DNA from: Westiellopsis prolifica IICB1
GTDB taxonomy: Bacteria; Cyanobacteriota; Cyanobacteriia; Cyanobacteriales; Nostocaceae
Direction of reading: 5' to 3'
Length of the DNA stretch: 38,853 nucleotides
Assembly (NCBI RefSeq): GCF_004323185.1
Contig: NZ_NAPS01000001.1
Coordinates: forward strand, 2,345,843-2,384,695
Shown here: in pieces, positions 8,416 through 17,713 of the stretch
Layout: every line of letters starts with the position of its first letter
How positions within the stretch are numbered: the first letter of the stretch is position 1
Translations under genes and position numbers: made by a program
Notes under the pieces: generated by a model
The model's input: only the letters and a program-made list of their open reading frames with translations
Databases searched by the model: none
What the model was told of the DNA's origin: nothing

Positions 8416-11052
8416 ATGCTAGGAAATGAGCGGGAAAAAATACGTCATCTGTTAGTTGTGCAAGACTTGCAAGGACAGCGAACAATTCCTTTGAAAGAGA
8501 CTACATATTCTCTTGGGCGAGATATCAGAAATGCCATTGTACTTCGTTCTCGATCTGTCTCCAGACAGCACGCCATTTTATTACGAGTAACTCTACCAGA
8601 CACAGAGCAATACGCCTTTCGGATTATTGATGGTAGTTTCAAGGGGAAAAAAAGTACAAATGGGCTATTTGTCAATGGTATGAAATGTTTTTCTCATGAC
8701 CTCAAAAATGGAGACATGATTGAATTTGGCAATAATCAGGTCAAAGCCAAGTACTATGCGATCTCAAACTTATCAGAGCAAGCTTTTTCGGAATCTTGCG
8801 TTGCTGAGGATATATCTGGCTTCTTATCAGAACAAGCTAATCCTGTTAATCCTTTTGAAACTCTCAGTGTTCCCACAGATAGTGTTGAAGGTGCTAGCGA
8901 AGTTGCTCTGGCTCGGTTGGCGTCTTTTCCGGAATTGATTCCCAATCCCATCATTGAGATCGATTTAGAAGGAAAAGTGACTTATCTCAATCCTGCTGCG
9001 GCGTTAAAATTTCCGAATATCAGACAATTAGGTGTACAGCATACTATTTTGGCAGGATTGGCGATCGCTGTTCAAAATTGCCAAGGGAATTCTTTTATTC
9101 GCGAAGTAGAAGTTGGTAAAGAAGTCTTTGAACAATCAATTCACTATATTCCAGAAAGTGATTTAATTAGAACTTTTATTGTCAGGGATATTACAGAGCA
9201 AAAGCAAGCTGAACTCGAATTACGCCATCGCGATCGCCTGCTGCAAGCAGTAGCAGAAGCTACTAATTATTTACTGACAGAAATGAACTATGAGAAAGCC
9301 ATTGAAAAAGCTTTGGCGGTGCTGGGTGAAGCTGCTCAGGTACATCGCGTTTATTTGTTGGAGAATCATCTCCACCCTGTGACTACTGAAATGGGGATGA
9401 CGCTACGGTTTGAATGGAGAAGCGATTCTGTGCAGTCGGAAGTCACTAGACAAAATCAACCCAATCAATTTGCTGGGTTTAACCACTGGTATACTGCTCT
9501 CTCTCAAGGAAAGTCAATTGCGAGTTTGACTAGAGAATTAAATGTTACTGACCAAGCAATTCTTCAAGATGAAGGTATTTTATCTCTGTTAGTTGTGCCT
9601 TTGCTTCTAGATGAAAACTTCTGGGGTGTCCTGGGTTTAGCAGACTGTTCCGAGGAACGTCAGTGGTCAAGACACGAAGAATCGACGCTCTTAACAATGG
9701 CTGCTAGTATTAGTGGTGCGAAAAGACGACAACAGGTGGAGGAAATGATTCGTTACCAAGCTCTCCACGATTTGCTCACAGGATTACCGAATCGCCTATT
9801 GTTTAAAGAGCAGTTAGCTAGGACTTTACCGAATGCGATTCGCAGAGAAGAAAGTTTAGCTGTAATGTTTCTGGATTTGGATCGATTCAAAACAATTAAT
9901 GATACTCTGGGACATACACTCGGCGATCAATTATTACAATGTGTTGCCCAAAGATTACAGAAATCCCTCAGAGCTGGTGACATTGTTGCTCGCTGGGGAG
10001 GCGATGAATTCATCATTTTATTAGCCGATGTTAATTATGTGGACGAGGTAGCCCAAGTAGCCCAAAGAATTCTCCAAGAATTAGAAACAGTTTTTAATAT
10101 AGAAGAAAATGAACTTTATATCAGTGCTAGCCTTGGTATTGCTATGTTTGACGAGCATAGTCCTGATGTTGAAACTTTGATTCAGCACGCGGATGCAGCC
10201 TTGTATCATGCTAAAGACGAAGGTAGAAATAACTTTCAGTTTTATCAAACTTCTATAAGTTCTAAAACTCCTGAAATACTCACTTTAGAAAAGAGCTTAC
10301 GCCATGCTCTAGAACGAGAAGAGCTTGTTGTTTATTACCAGCCTCGCATCAATATTGATACTGGAAAAATTACTGGTATGGAAGCGCTGCTGCGTTGGGA
10401 ACATCCAGAGATGGGACTAGTTGCTCCCAGTAAATTTATTCCCTTAGCAGAGGAAAGCGGATTAATTATCCCAATTGGAGAATGGGTTCTGCGAACAGCT
10501 TGTAGGCAAAATAAAGCTTGGCAAGATGAAGGACTACCTAATTTGACCATGGCTGTCAATCTTTCTCTCAAACAGTTCCGCCAACCGAAGTTGGTGCAGA
10601 CAGTGGCTAAGATTCTAGATGAGACAGGGTTAGAACCACATTTCTTAGAATTAGAGATTACAGAAACAACTGCTATTGAGGATCTTGAATTCACTAGAAC
10701 GGTGTTGCAACAATTTGAGGAGATGAAAGTTTATCTTTCTATTGATGATTTTGGTACGGGTCATTCTTCTCTGTCACGTCTACAGTTGTTACCACTCCAC
10801 AATTTAAAAATTGACGGTTCTTTCATCCGTGATTTGACCAAAGATGTGAAAGTAGCTCATATTATCAAGGCGATAGTTAACTTGGGGCGGAGTCTGGGGT
10901 TGAAACTGACCGCCGAAGGAGTAGAAAAGCAAGAGGAACTGGAGTTCTTAAAATCTATTAACTGCGAGGATGTACAAGGTTTTCTATTTTACCGTCCGCT
11001 TACTGCCCAAAAAGCAACGGAAATTCTTTGGGATGAAGGAATCAAAAATTAA
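8416..11052 (+). CDS. FHA-PAS-GAF-GGDEF-EAL cyclic-di-GMP signalling protein
   Basis: Cytoplasmic protein of 878 residues with five domains. An N-terminal FHA phosphothreonine-binding domain (about 10-115) has G34-R35 and S49-x-x-H52. A PAS domain follows (about 165-270), then a GAF domain (about 285-440), a GGDEF diguanylate cyclase (about 445-610) and an EAL phosphodiesterase (about 625-875). The cyclase signature G529-G-D-E-F533 is intact and preceded by an inhibitory I-site R520-A-G-D523. The EAL domain keeps E657-A-L, the DDFGTGHSS loop, KIDGSF and AEGVE, so both activities look possible. No membrane segments are seen. The FHA domain suggests control by Ser/Thr phosphorylation; the dual kinase in this window is one imaginable partner, without evidence. 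GAGG precedes the ATG by 8 bases. Confidence 0.94.
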   Translation: MLGNEREKIRHLLVVQDLQGQRTIPLKETTYSLGRDIRNAIVLRSRSVSRQHAILLRVTLPDTEQYAFRIIDGSFKGKKSTNGLFVNGMKCFSHDLKNGDMIEFGNNQVKAKYYAISNLSEQAFSESCVAEDISGFLSEQANPVNPFETLSVPTDSVEGASEVALARLASFPELIPNPIIEIDLEGKVTYLNPAAALKFPNIRQLGVQHTILAGLAIAVQNCQGNSFIREVEVGKEVFEQSIHYIPESDLIRTFIVRDITEQKQAELELRHRDRLLQAVAEATNYLLTEMNYEKAIEKALAVLGEAAQVHRVYLLENHLHPVTTEMGMTLRFEWRSDSVQSEVTRQNQPNQFAGFNHWYTALSQGKSIASLTRELNVTDQAILQDEGILSLLVVPLLLDENFWGVLGLADCSEERQWSRHEESTLLTMAASISGAKRRQQVEEMIRYQALHDLLTGLPNRLLFKEQLARTLPNAIRREESLAVMFLDLDRFKTINDTLGHTLGDQLLQCVAQRLQKSLRAGDIVARWGGDEFIILLADVNYVDEVAQVAQRILQELETVFNIEENELYISASLGIAMFDEHSPDVETLIQHADAALYHAKDEGRNNFQFYQTSISSKTPEILTLEKSLRHALEREELVVYYQPRINIDTGKITGMEALLRWEHPEMGLVAPSKFIPLAEESGLIIPIGEWVLRTACRQNKAWQDEGLPNLTMAVNLSLKQFRQPKLVQTVAKILDETGLEPHFLELEITETTAIEDLEFTRTVLQQFEEMKVYLSIDDFGTGHSSLSRLQLLPLHNLKIDGSFIRDLTKDVKVAHIIKAIVNLGRSLGLKLTAEGVEKQEELEFLKSINCEDVQGFLFYRPLTAQKATEILWDEGIKN

Positions 11053-11105
11053 TGGTGGGCTAATACTGCTGGGATCAGACAAATTGATTGACATTTAAAC
11101 CCACC

Positions 11106-11130
11106 AGAGACGTTGCACTGCAACGTCTCT
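11106..11130. terminator. GAGACG-type palindrome between convergent genes
   Basis: AGAGACGTTGCA (11106-11117) and TGCAACGTCTCT (11119-11130) are perfect 12 bp inverted repeats around a single base. The element sits between the end of the c-di-GMP gene (+) and the end of the M61 peptidase gene (-), where it could stop transcription both ways. A relative with the same outer arms is at 37922-37943, which marks it as a dispersed palindrome. Confidence 0.7.
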
Positions 11131-11134
11131 ACAA

Positions 11135-12919
11135 CTACCGCAGATTTGCAAGCGATGCATTTAACCATCCGTCAAAGTTCCGTGTTTGTGTAGGAGAGGG
11201 ATTGACAACAGGTTGTAACTGATACTTGCTTGCAGGTGGAGAAGCCAAATTGACAGGGTAAATGCGGAGTTCATCTTGGTGGAAGACCGCAACTTGGATC
11301 ATGTCTGTGGGTTGGTAATCTTTCAGGCGATCGCTTAGTTGATTGGCTGTTACTTTTATCCCATCAATTGCTAACAATTCATCTCCAGGATCAATTCCAG
11401 CTAATTGTGCAGGAGAACCGACTTCGACAAATTTAATTATGTCTCGTCCATGTTCGTTACCCACTCTCATACCCAGGTAAGGTTCTGTTTCTGTGTGTGG
11501 TAATAATTGCAATCCAAAAGGCTCTAAATACTCATTGAAAGGTAATTCCTCAGTACCATCTATGTAGCATTTAAAGAAATCAGATAAATCGATTCCTGCG
11601 ACAGATGCAATTACTTCCTGCAACTGTTGTGAAGTATAACCAATTTCACCTTTGCCAAATTTTTGCCACATTTGCACCATTACATCATCAAGCGATCGCT
11701 TGTTGTGATGGCGACAACGAATTAGCAAATCCAGCAAGAAGGAGATCATTTCTCCCTTCAAATAATAGGATATCTGGGAATTTCCACTGTTGGCATCCTG
11801 ACGATACAGTTTAATCCAAGCATCAAAACTCGATTCCGAAAGGGGTTGTACTTTCCGCCCTGGAGTTGTCAGATACCTAGTAATTTCTTTACCCCAGTTA
11901 TTCAAAAATGATTTGACATCGTAAATACCAGCCCGTAAGGGAATTAGTAAGTCGTAGAAACTAGTTGTTCCCTCACAGAACCACAAACAAGGGGTATAGT
12001 TTTCTTGATCGTAATCAAAAACTTCCAGTTCCTTGGGACGAATACGCTTGACATTCCACAAATGGAAAAATTCGTGGGCTACCAATTGCATGAAACGATC
12101 ATATTTTTCGCGATCGCGAAATCCAAAACGCTGATAAATCAACGAGCAACTGTTTTTATGCTCTAAACCCCCGTATGCTTGGGAAAATAAATGCACCAGA
12201 AACACATATCTTTCATAAGGTAAACCGCCAAACATTTGTGCTTCGACTTCAACAATTTTCGTGATATCAGCAATCATCTGCTGCGCCTGAAAATTGCCAC
12301 GTCCCCAGATAGCTAGTTCGTGAGGTTTATCCTGTACTTGAAAGTGATAGAGTTGATGAGAACCAATCTCAAAAGGACTATCCACAAGGGTGTCGAAATC
12401 CAAAGCACAAAAAGTGTTGACTTGTCCCGGAACAGGGGGTAGCGCTGTAGTTACCTGCCATTCTGAGCTTGGTGTGACAATTGTCACAAAAATTGATTGC
12501 TTGTCAAATTCTGGTATCCTAAAAAATAGCGCTGCACCATTAAAGTAACCGTGTGTAGAATCTAAATGATTTGTACGTACGGTAAGTTCGTTGGCAAAAA
12601 TGCGGTATCTTATAGTGACTTCTGATACATTATCTGTATCTATTTGCCAATGATTTTTACTAATTTTTCGCCAATTTAAAGGTTTATTGTTGGCAAAAGC
12701 AGTAAAATCTTGTAGATGTTTAGCATACTCTCGCACTAAGTAAGAACCAGGAGTCCAAACTGGTAATTTTAAGTCAAGAGTAGAAAACGGGTAGCCGACA
12801 AGCTGTAGAGTTACCTCAAACAGATGATTCTCTGGTTGAGGCATTGCCACTTGGTAATGAATGGTCGGTAATTTTTTTTGAAGGCGCGTATCGGTACGAG
12901 GTGCTATTGTTTCATTCAT
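11135..12919 (-). CDS. M61-family metallopeptidase with PDZ domain
   Basis: Zinc peptidase of 594 residues in the M61 (glycyl aminopeptidase) family. The zinc motif is H282-E-F-F-H286 followed by LWNVKRIRPKEL, and E316 in FCEGTTSFY is the expected third ligand. An N-terminal beta-rich domain (about 20-190) precedes the gluzincin catalytic domain (about 200-470). A C-terminal PDZ domain (about 485-570) contains a typical carboxylate loop and the GIDPGDELLAIDG block. No signal peptide is seen, so a cytoplasmic location is likely. The M61 type enzyme releases N-terminal glycine and alanine in Sphingomonas; substrates in cyanobacteria are not known. It is downstream of, and codirectional with, the Crp-type regulator gene. 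Confidence 0.93.
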   Translation of the reverse strand: MNETIAPRTDTRLQKKLPTIHYQVAMPQPENHLFEVTLQLVGYPFSTLDLKLPVWTPGSYLVREYAKHLQDFTAFANNKPLNWRKISKNHWQIDTDNVSEVTIRYRIFANELTVRTNHLDSTHGYFNGAALFFRIPEFDKQSIFVTIVTPSSEWQVTTALPPVPGQVNTFCALDFDTLVDSPFEIGSHQLYHFQVQDKPHELAIWGRGNFQAQQMIADITKIVEVEAQMFGGLPYERYVFLVHLFSQAYGGLEHKNSCSLIYQRFGFRDREKYDRFMQLVAHEFFHLWNVKRIRPKELEVFDYDQENYTPCLWFCEGTTSFYDLLIPLRAGIYDVKSFLNNWGKEITRYLTTPGRKVQPLSESSFDAWIKLYRQDANSGNSQISYYLKGEMISFLLDLLIRCRHHNKRSLDDVMVQMWQKFGKGEIGYTSQQLQEVIASVAGIDLSDFFKCYIDGTEELPFNEYLEPFGLQLLPHTETEPYLGMRVGNEHGRDIIKFVEVGSPAQLAGIDPGDELLAIDGIKVTANQLSDRLKDYQPTDMIQVAVFHQDELRIYPVNLASPPASKYQLQPVVNPSPTQTRNFDGWLNASLANLR

Positions 12920-12946
12920 CTGAGCTTAAGAGTAAACCTTGCACAA

Positions 12947-12991
12947 TTATGAGTTAAAAGATTAATTTAACCCATAACTCCTAACTCATAA
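12947..12991 (-). terminator. Possible terminator after the Crp-type gene
   Basis: TTATGAGTTA (12947-12956) and TAACTCATAA (12982-12991) form a perfect 10 bp stem with a 25-base loop, downstream of the Crp-type gene and before the M61 start. No T-run is evident, so the call is weak. Confidence 0.3.
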
Positions 12992-13029
12992 CTCTTGTAT
13001 GCACAGACTGCCATAATAACCTGAAAGTA

Positions 13030-13713
13030 TTAAACTTTGCCAGCCAGGTTGGTCATTTGGCGAAAATTGACGAGATAAAGCACTTGATTAGCGGTGTCAA
13101 TTTTTATCCAACCTTTTTCGTTTAATTTTTCCATAATTTTGGTGGTTTCTTCAACTCCAATTTCTGTGACATCTGCTAAATCTTTAAAAGGGATATTAAA
13201 AATTTTTCTACCTTTGTCTGATTCTTGACCATAGCTTTCGCTCAAGCTGACAAGAATGTGAGCAAGTTTGACTGCTGGTGCAAAAGAACGCATTTGCAAG
13301 CGTACGTTTGCATGTCGTAGTCGTCTCACCATTAATTGCAGCATTCGGTGGTGTAGCTGTGGATCTTTAAATAAAATATGAATAAATTTTTCTCTAGAGA
13401 TACTTAGTAATTTTACGGCGGAAAGAGCAATCACATCGGTTGAACGAGGAGATTCATCCAAAATTGCCATTTCTCCAAAAAAATCGCCCCGACCCAAAAT
13501 AGCTAAAGCCACGGAATCTTCACCTATAGTGCGCCGAACTTTTACCCAACCAGAAACTATGAGGTAAACTGCGTTACCCCAAGCATCTTCCATCAATACA
13601 GCTCGTCCAGCTGGGTATTCGTGTTCAATAGCAACTGAAAGTAACCATTCCAGAGTTTGTGGATTGGCTGTATTTATTAAAGGGAAAAGTTCACTAAAAA
13701 CCTCTGTATGCAT
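13030..13713 (-). CDS. Crp/Fnr-family transcription regulator
   Basis: Regulator of 227 residues counted from the ATG at 13713; the frame stays open back to a TTG at 13743, but family members usually begin near this ATG. An N-terminal cyclic-nucleotide-binding beta roll (about 8-125) holds the phosphate-binding cassette G80-E81-M-A-I-L-D-E-S-P-R90-S91-T92, with the glutamate and arginine that bind the ribose and phosphate of cAMP in Crp. A dimerisation helix follows, then a winged helix-turn-helix (about 165-215; FKDLADVTEIGVEETTKIMEKL). It therefore looks able to bind a cyclic nucleotide, unlike NtcA, which binds 2-oxoglutarate. It is transcribed away from the terpene gene pair across a 1.5 kb gap. 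Its targets are unknown. Confidence 0.9.
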   Translation of the reverse strand: MHTEVFSELFPLINTANPQTLEWLLSVAIEHEYPAGRAVLMEDAWGNAVYLIVSGWVKVRRTIGEDSVALAILGRGDFFGEMAILDESPRSTDVIALSAVKLLSISREKFIHILFKDPQLHHRMLQLMVRRLRHANVRLQMRSFAPAVKLAHILVSLSESYGQESDKGRKIFNIPFKDLADVTEIGVEETTKIMEKLNEKGWIKIDTANQVLYLVNFRQMTNLAGKV

Positions 13714-15186
13714 GTAATGCAGAAATAATATATTTAACCGCAACTTTTTGGTTAATTGCTATAGAGCTTCATTACAGCACAAAAATTATGCAATCAATAT
13801 CAGCGGTTTCACTGAAAAAAACGATTGGGGAAACAATATTTTAAGAATAGCGATCGCACCTTGGGAAAGCTTTTAGTTTTACTAATTTTTTATACTATAC
13901 CTTAAGTATTTTTATTTAAAAGTCTTTGGGATTATTTTTGTAGTATAAAACACTATATTTTGAATTACAAAAGTAGAAATCAAAATATATTTGACCGATA
14001 TTTCCGAGCAGGGTACAAGCCCCTAACCCCCAATTTGGGCGAATGCAGGCTGGGACTCAATCCACAATCCAAAATCGGACAGTTTACCTTAGATCTACTG
14101 TTTTTGTAAATCTATCTATAGTATTAACTTTAATTACATAGATATATTTATTACTTTAAAAAGATGGTTATATTGTCATCTAACAATTTCAGTAGACAAT
14201 GTTATAAATGTTATATAATTTACGATTTTAATAGCTAGTACTGCTGTGCATAAATTATAGCAGTTGTGTTTTCTAGCTTTTATCCTTATCAATAGATGAT
14301 ATTTTTATTTACAACACATTGTATTAGTAATTTGGCGGATTAGTTGTTAAGTGAATTAAATATTTATTCAGAAAATCTTAAAAAAATATCATTAAAACTT
14401 AACATTATCGTAATTATATTTAATTAAAAGGTTATTTTGTTACTTTTATTAAAACTAAAATATAAGCTATGTAGTATAAATACCAGTACAAAAACTTTAA
14501 AACAAGTTATTAATAATACGATGTATTTTTTATTGTGATTAAATATTAATATTTAAGAGTATTTACGGATAGATTTTTAATAAATAATTAAACATCATGT
14601 TTAGTAATGGTTTTTGGATAAAAAACATAGTTAACAAACATAAACAGTGTGGGCAATTGTCCCAAAATTTGATTTTGATACTGTTTGATTTTTTGTATGT
14701 TTAACTGATTGCTTTTTTATCCCAAATTCAGTATTTCCAATCATTGGATATTTATAATTTTGTCCTTTGTATTGGTTTGTTTATCTTTTTTCTGCAAAAT
14801 TTCATTGTATACCCCAGATAAAGCTTAGTTAGACATCAGCTTTATTTAGTTTGTGTATCGGGAAAAAGCAGATACTGTGTTGATATGTAATGTTATCAAA
14901 TAATCATCTAATTTGATTTTCAGACCTGTGTGTTAACGCCTCTAAAAACATATAGCGCGGTTAATTGCAGATACACCCGCCCTGTGTAAAGTTAGGGATG
15001 AATTTTAGTCATCACTAGAGGCTTAAACTAGTTGTCTTAGAAATCAAATGAATTTGCAATAGATATTTGGTAGCAAAGTAAATTGTACTCATCGTTAGTA
15101 CGTACCAGTATTTCCTTCAATTTTTATACGCATATAGACTTACGGGGTCAAGTTGATCTGGTTTTTACTTGACTTGCAGAGTTTTT
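13714..15186. other. Long AT-rich gap between Crp-type gene and terpene synthase
   Basis: Nearly 1.5 kb with no credible coding frame, no recognised RNA gene and no mobile element. It is strongly AT-rich with many poly-A and poly-T runs. A more GC-rich patch near 14010-14090 contains phrases such as AATCCAAAATCG that recur near 37032-37056, a likely dispersed repeat. The upstream regions of two divergent genes lie here. The terpene gene promoter is expected near 15000-15180, but no confident -10/-35 pair or NtcA-type site was found. Confidence 0.6.
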
Positions 15187-16155
15187 ATGAATCAATTTAC
15201 TTTACCTGAACTATACTGCCCATTTCCATCTCAACTCAATAAGCATGTGGATGTTTTGGAAGATTATGCTCTCAAATGGGTTTTGCGTTTTAATCTTCTG
15301 AGAAATGAATCAGTTGCTCGGAGTTTCTCCAAATCACAATTTTTTTTACTAACTGCTCGTTGCTATCCTTACTGCCAGCTAGAAGAATTAAAGATTATAA
15401 ATGATTGGGTAAGTTGGATGATGACTTTTGATGATCTATGCGACGAGGAGGATATAGGGAAAAACCCTGATTTATTAAAGATTTATTACACAAGATTTGT
15501 TGAAATATTGAAGGGTTCGGAATTTACAGGCAGTGATATACCTCACGCTTATGCTTTACGTGATATTCGAGAGAGACTTCTCCAAATAGGAAGTGTCAAA
15601 TGGTATGATTACTTCGTTCGAAGCATTGAAGATTTCTTCAACGGATGTGTTCAGGAAGCAGCTAATAAATCGCAGGTAAATGTACCTGATGTTGATACTT
15701 ATATCATGATGCGTAGGTTAACCGGAGGGATGGAACATTTCCTTGATTTAATTGACTTTTGTTATCATTTGACCGTTCCTAATCTTTTACGAGAACATGA
15801 TTGTTTGAAACAGTTAAGATTGATGGCAAATAATATGGCATCTTGGTGTAACGATATCTTTTCAGCATCCAAAGAAATAGCTATTGGTGATGTTAACAAT
15901 TTGATAATAGTACTGGTTTACAAAGAAGAACTTCCTCTAGAAAAAGCAATTCAGCGTGCTGTACAAATGCATGATCAAGAAGTCAGAGATATGATTGCGC
16001 TAGAAGCATCTATTCCCGCTTTTGGAGAAGAGATAGATGTTCAAGTTACAAACTATATATCAGGTTTGCATAATTGGATACGCGGCAACCTTGATTGGCA
16101 CTGTAAATCTAGGCGCTATCACGACATAGAAAAACTTCAGCTAGTTAAATCTTAA
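15187..16155 (+). CDS. Class I terpene synthase (probably sesquiterpene cyclase)
   Basis: Cytoplasmic enzyme of 322 residues from the ATG at 15187; the frame opens at a TTG 18 bases earlier, but family proteins typically begin near the FxLPxLYCPFPS block found here. It ionises a prenyl diphosphate, most likely farnesyl diphosphate, and cyclises the carbocation. The aspartate-rich motif is D82-D-L-C-D86 (FDDLCDEED). The NSE triad is N222-D-I-F-S226-A-S-K-E230. The diphosphate-sensor arginine 46 residues before NSE is R176, with T179-G180 as linker and effector, and the C-terminal RY pair is R310-Y311. It resembles Nostoc germacrene/selinene-type synthases rather than the two-domain geosmin synthase or methylisoborneol synthase. 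The product cannot be predicted. An FAD monooxygenase follows on the same strand. Confidence 0.93.
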   Translation: MNQFTLPELYCPFPSQLNKHVDVLEDYALKWVLRFNLLRNESVARSFSKSQFFLLTARCYPYCQLEELKIINDWVSWMMTFDDLCDEEDIGKNPDLLKIYYTRFVEILKGSEFTGSDIPHAYALRDIRERLLQIGSVKWYDYFVRSIEDFFNGCVQEAANKSQVNVPDVDTYIMMRRLTGGMEHFLDLIDFCYHLTVPNLLREHDCLKQLRLMANNMASWCNDIFSASKEIAIGDVNNLIIVLVYKEELPLEKAIQRAVQMHDQEVRDMIALEASIPAFGEEIDVQVTNYISGLHNWIRGNLDWHCKSRRYHDIEKLQLVKS

Positions 16156-16169
16156 CAACGGCTTGCCTT

Positions 16170-16241
16170 CCAAGATAAAACTAGTCAGAAAGATAAAGAT
16201 ATCTGCCATCAATTTTATCTTGGGCTGTAACTCAGACTAGT
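16170..16241 (+). promoter_or_regulatory. Interleaved inverted repeats in the terpene gene spacer
   Basis: In the 121-base spacer two perfect inverted repeats interleave. CCAAGATAAAA (16170-16180) pairs with TTTTATCTTGG (16213-16223), and ACTAGTC (16180-16186) pairs with GACTAGT (16235-16241). The order A-B-A'-B' is that of a pseudoknot or of two alternative hairpins. It could influence how much transcript reaches the monooxygenase gene. The pairing is seen; the role is inference. Confidence 0.4.
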
Positions 16242-16276
16242 TCACTGTTTCATTTCTATATAAAAATCAGGAACTA

Positions 16277-17683
16277 ATGGTTTTCCAAGACAAACAAGCT
16301 CTTGTAATCGGCGGAAGTATTGCTGGACTCCTAGCAGCTAAAGTACTAACTAAATACTTTGAAAAAGTAATCATTGTTGAACGAGATTACTTTCCTAAGC
16401 AACCAGAATACCGCCAAGGTGTACCTCAGGCAGCTCATGTTCATGTACTGTTAAAACGAGGTCAGCAGATACTGGAAGAGCTTTTCCCTGGTATAGATGC
16501 TGAATTAGCATCACTAGATGCACCAAGTATGGACTGGGGAGTTGCTTGCCCTTGGCTAGGTTTTAGTGGTTGGGCACCTGGGTTTAGTTCTGGCCTGATT
16601 ACCCGCAACTGTAGCCGGAATCTTTTGGAGTGGACTATCCGTCATCGTTTGGCTACTAACAACCGTGTTGTATTTATGGAAGCAGGACAGGTAACTAGTT
16701 TGCTGTCTAACTCCGATAAAACCAGTGTTACAGGTGTGCGGGTACGCTTTCGCAATCAACCTGAAACAGATATCTGTGCTGATTTAGTAGTTGATGCGAG
16801 TGGTCGTAATTCCCAATCTCCTCAGTTTTTGGAGACAATGAGCTACGCATCACCTCAACAGACAGTTATCAAACCTTTTTTGGGCTATGCTAGTCGCTGG
16901 TTTCAGCGCCCAACTGATTTAAAAACTGACTGGCGGTGTGTGTATGTAACAGTACAACCACCTAATAACTCTCGCGGCGGTGTTATTTATCAAATAGAAG
17001 ACAATCGGTGGATTGTAGTATTGATCGGTGTAGGTCGAGATTATCCACCTAATAACGAGGCTGGTTTTCTAGAATTTGCTCGTAGTTTGCGATCGCCTAT
17101 TCTTTATGAAACGATTAAAGATGCCCAGGCCATCTCGCCTATTTACTCCTATCAGCGTACGGAAAATTGCCTGCGTCATTATGAAAAACTTTCTAGATTA
17201 CCAGAAGGCTTTGTGCTACTTGGTGATGCTGTCTGTGCCTTCAATCCTGTCTACGGACAAGGTATGACGACCGCAGCTTTGGGGGCGTTAACCTTAGATC
17301 AATGTTTGAGTCAGAAATTATATGGGGATTGTGATGGGAATTTAATTGGTCTACCCCGATATTTTCAAAAACAACTAAGCAAGGTAATTGCTGTACCCTG
17401 GCTAATGACGACGGGCGAGGATTTACGTTGGCGTACTACTGAAGGAGGACGACCTAATTTCAGAACCCAGTTAATACAACGTTATCTGGAGCAAGTGTTA
17501 CTTTTGCAATCGGAAAGTGCTGATATACACAAGACTTTTTTAGAAGTGATGCACATGATCAAGCCTCCCAGTGAATTTTTTCAGCCCAATATAATAGGGC
17601 TGGTGTTGAACCGACTTATAAATCGCCATAAGAGGGACTGTCTAGAATCATCAAAAGATTTTGCAACAGGACAAAAAGTTTAA
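16277..17683 (+). CDS. FAD-dependent monooxygenase (tailoring enzyme candidate)
   Basis: Flavoprotein of 468 residues related to the aromatic hydroxylase/epoxidase/halogenase superfamily. The N-terminus has a Rossmann FAD motif in the form VIGGSIAGLLAAKVL (about 11-25) followed by an acidic end of strand two (VERDYFP). A VVDASGR block lies in the middle (about 171-177), and the second FAD motif, GDAVCAFNPVYGQGM, is near 316-330. It lacks an obvious membrane anchor. It begins 121 bases after the terpene synthase on the same strand, so it is a good candidate to oxidise the terpene. In the Nostoc clusters I recall, a cytochrome P450 usually fills that position. A halogenase is less likely because I do not see the WxWxIP motif. 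The substrate is inferred from context only. Confidence 0.85.
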   Translation: MVFQDKQALVIGGSIAGLLAAKVLTKYFEKVIIVERDYFPKQPEYRQGVPQAAHVHVLLKRGQQILEELFPGIDAELASLDAPSMDWGVACPWLGFSGWAPGFSSGLITRNCSRNLLEWTIRHRLATNNRVVFMEAGQVTSLLSNSDKTSVTGVRVRFRNQPETDICADLVVDASGRNSQSPQFLETMSYASPQQTVIKPFLGYASRWFQRPTDLKTDWRCVYVTVQPPNNSRGGVIYQIEDNRWIVVLIGVGRDYPPNNEAGFLEFARSLRSPILYETIKDAQAISPIYSYQRTENCLRHYEKLSRLPEGFVLLGDAVCAFNPVYGQGMTTAALGALTLDQCLSQKLYGDCDGNLIGLPRYFQKQLSKVIAVPWLMTTGEDLRWRTTEGGRPNFRTQLIQRYLEQVLLLQSESADIHKTFLEVMHMIKPPSEFFQPNIIGLVLNRLINRHKRDCLESSKDFATGQKV

Positions 17684-17713
17684 AATATGAATTTGTAATT
17701 TAATTTTTGGACA

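Noticed and set aside
8202-8429. A 75-codon open frame before the c-di-GMP gene
   Set aside because: It has no recognisable motif and overlaps the following gene start, and its codon make-up looks like AT-rich spacer.
15060-15120. NtcA-type site (GTA-N8-TAC) before the terpene synthase
   Set aside because: GTA and TAC pairs are present, but with spacings of 5 and 11 rather than 8.
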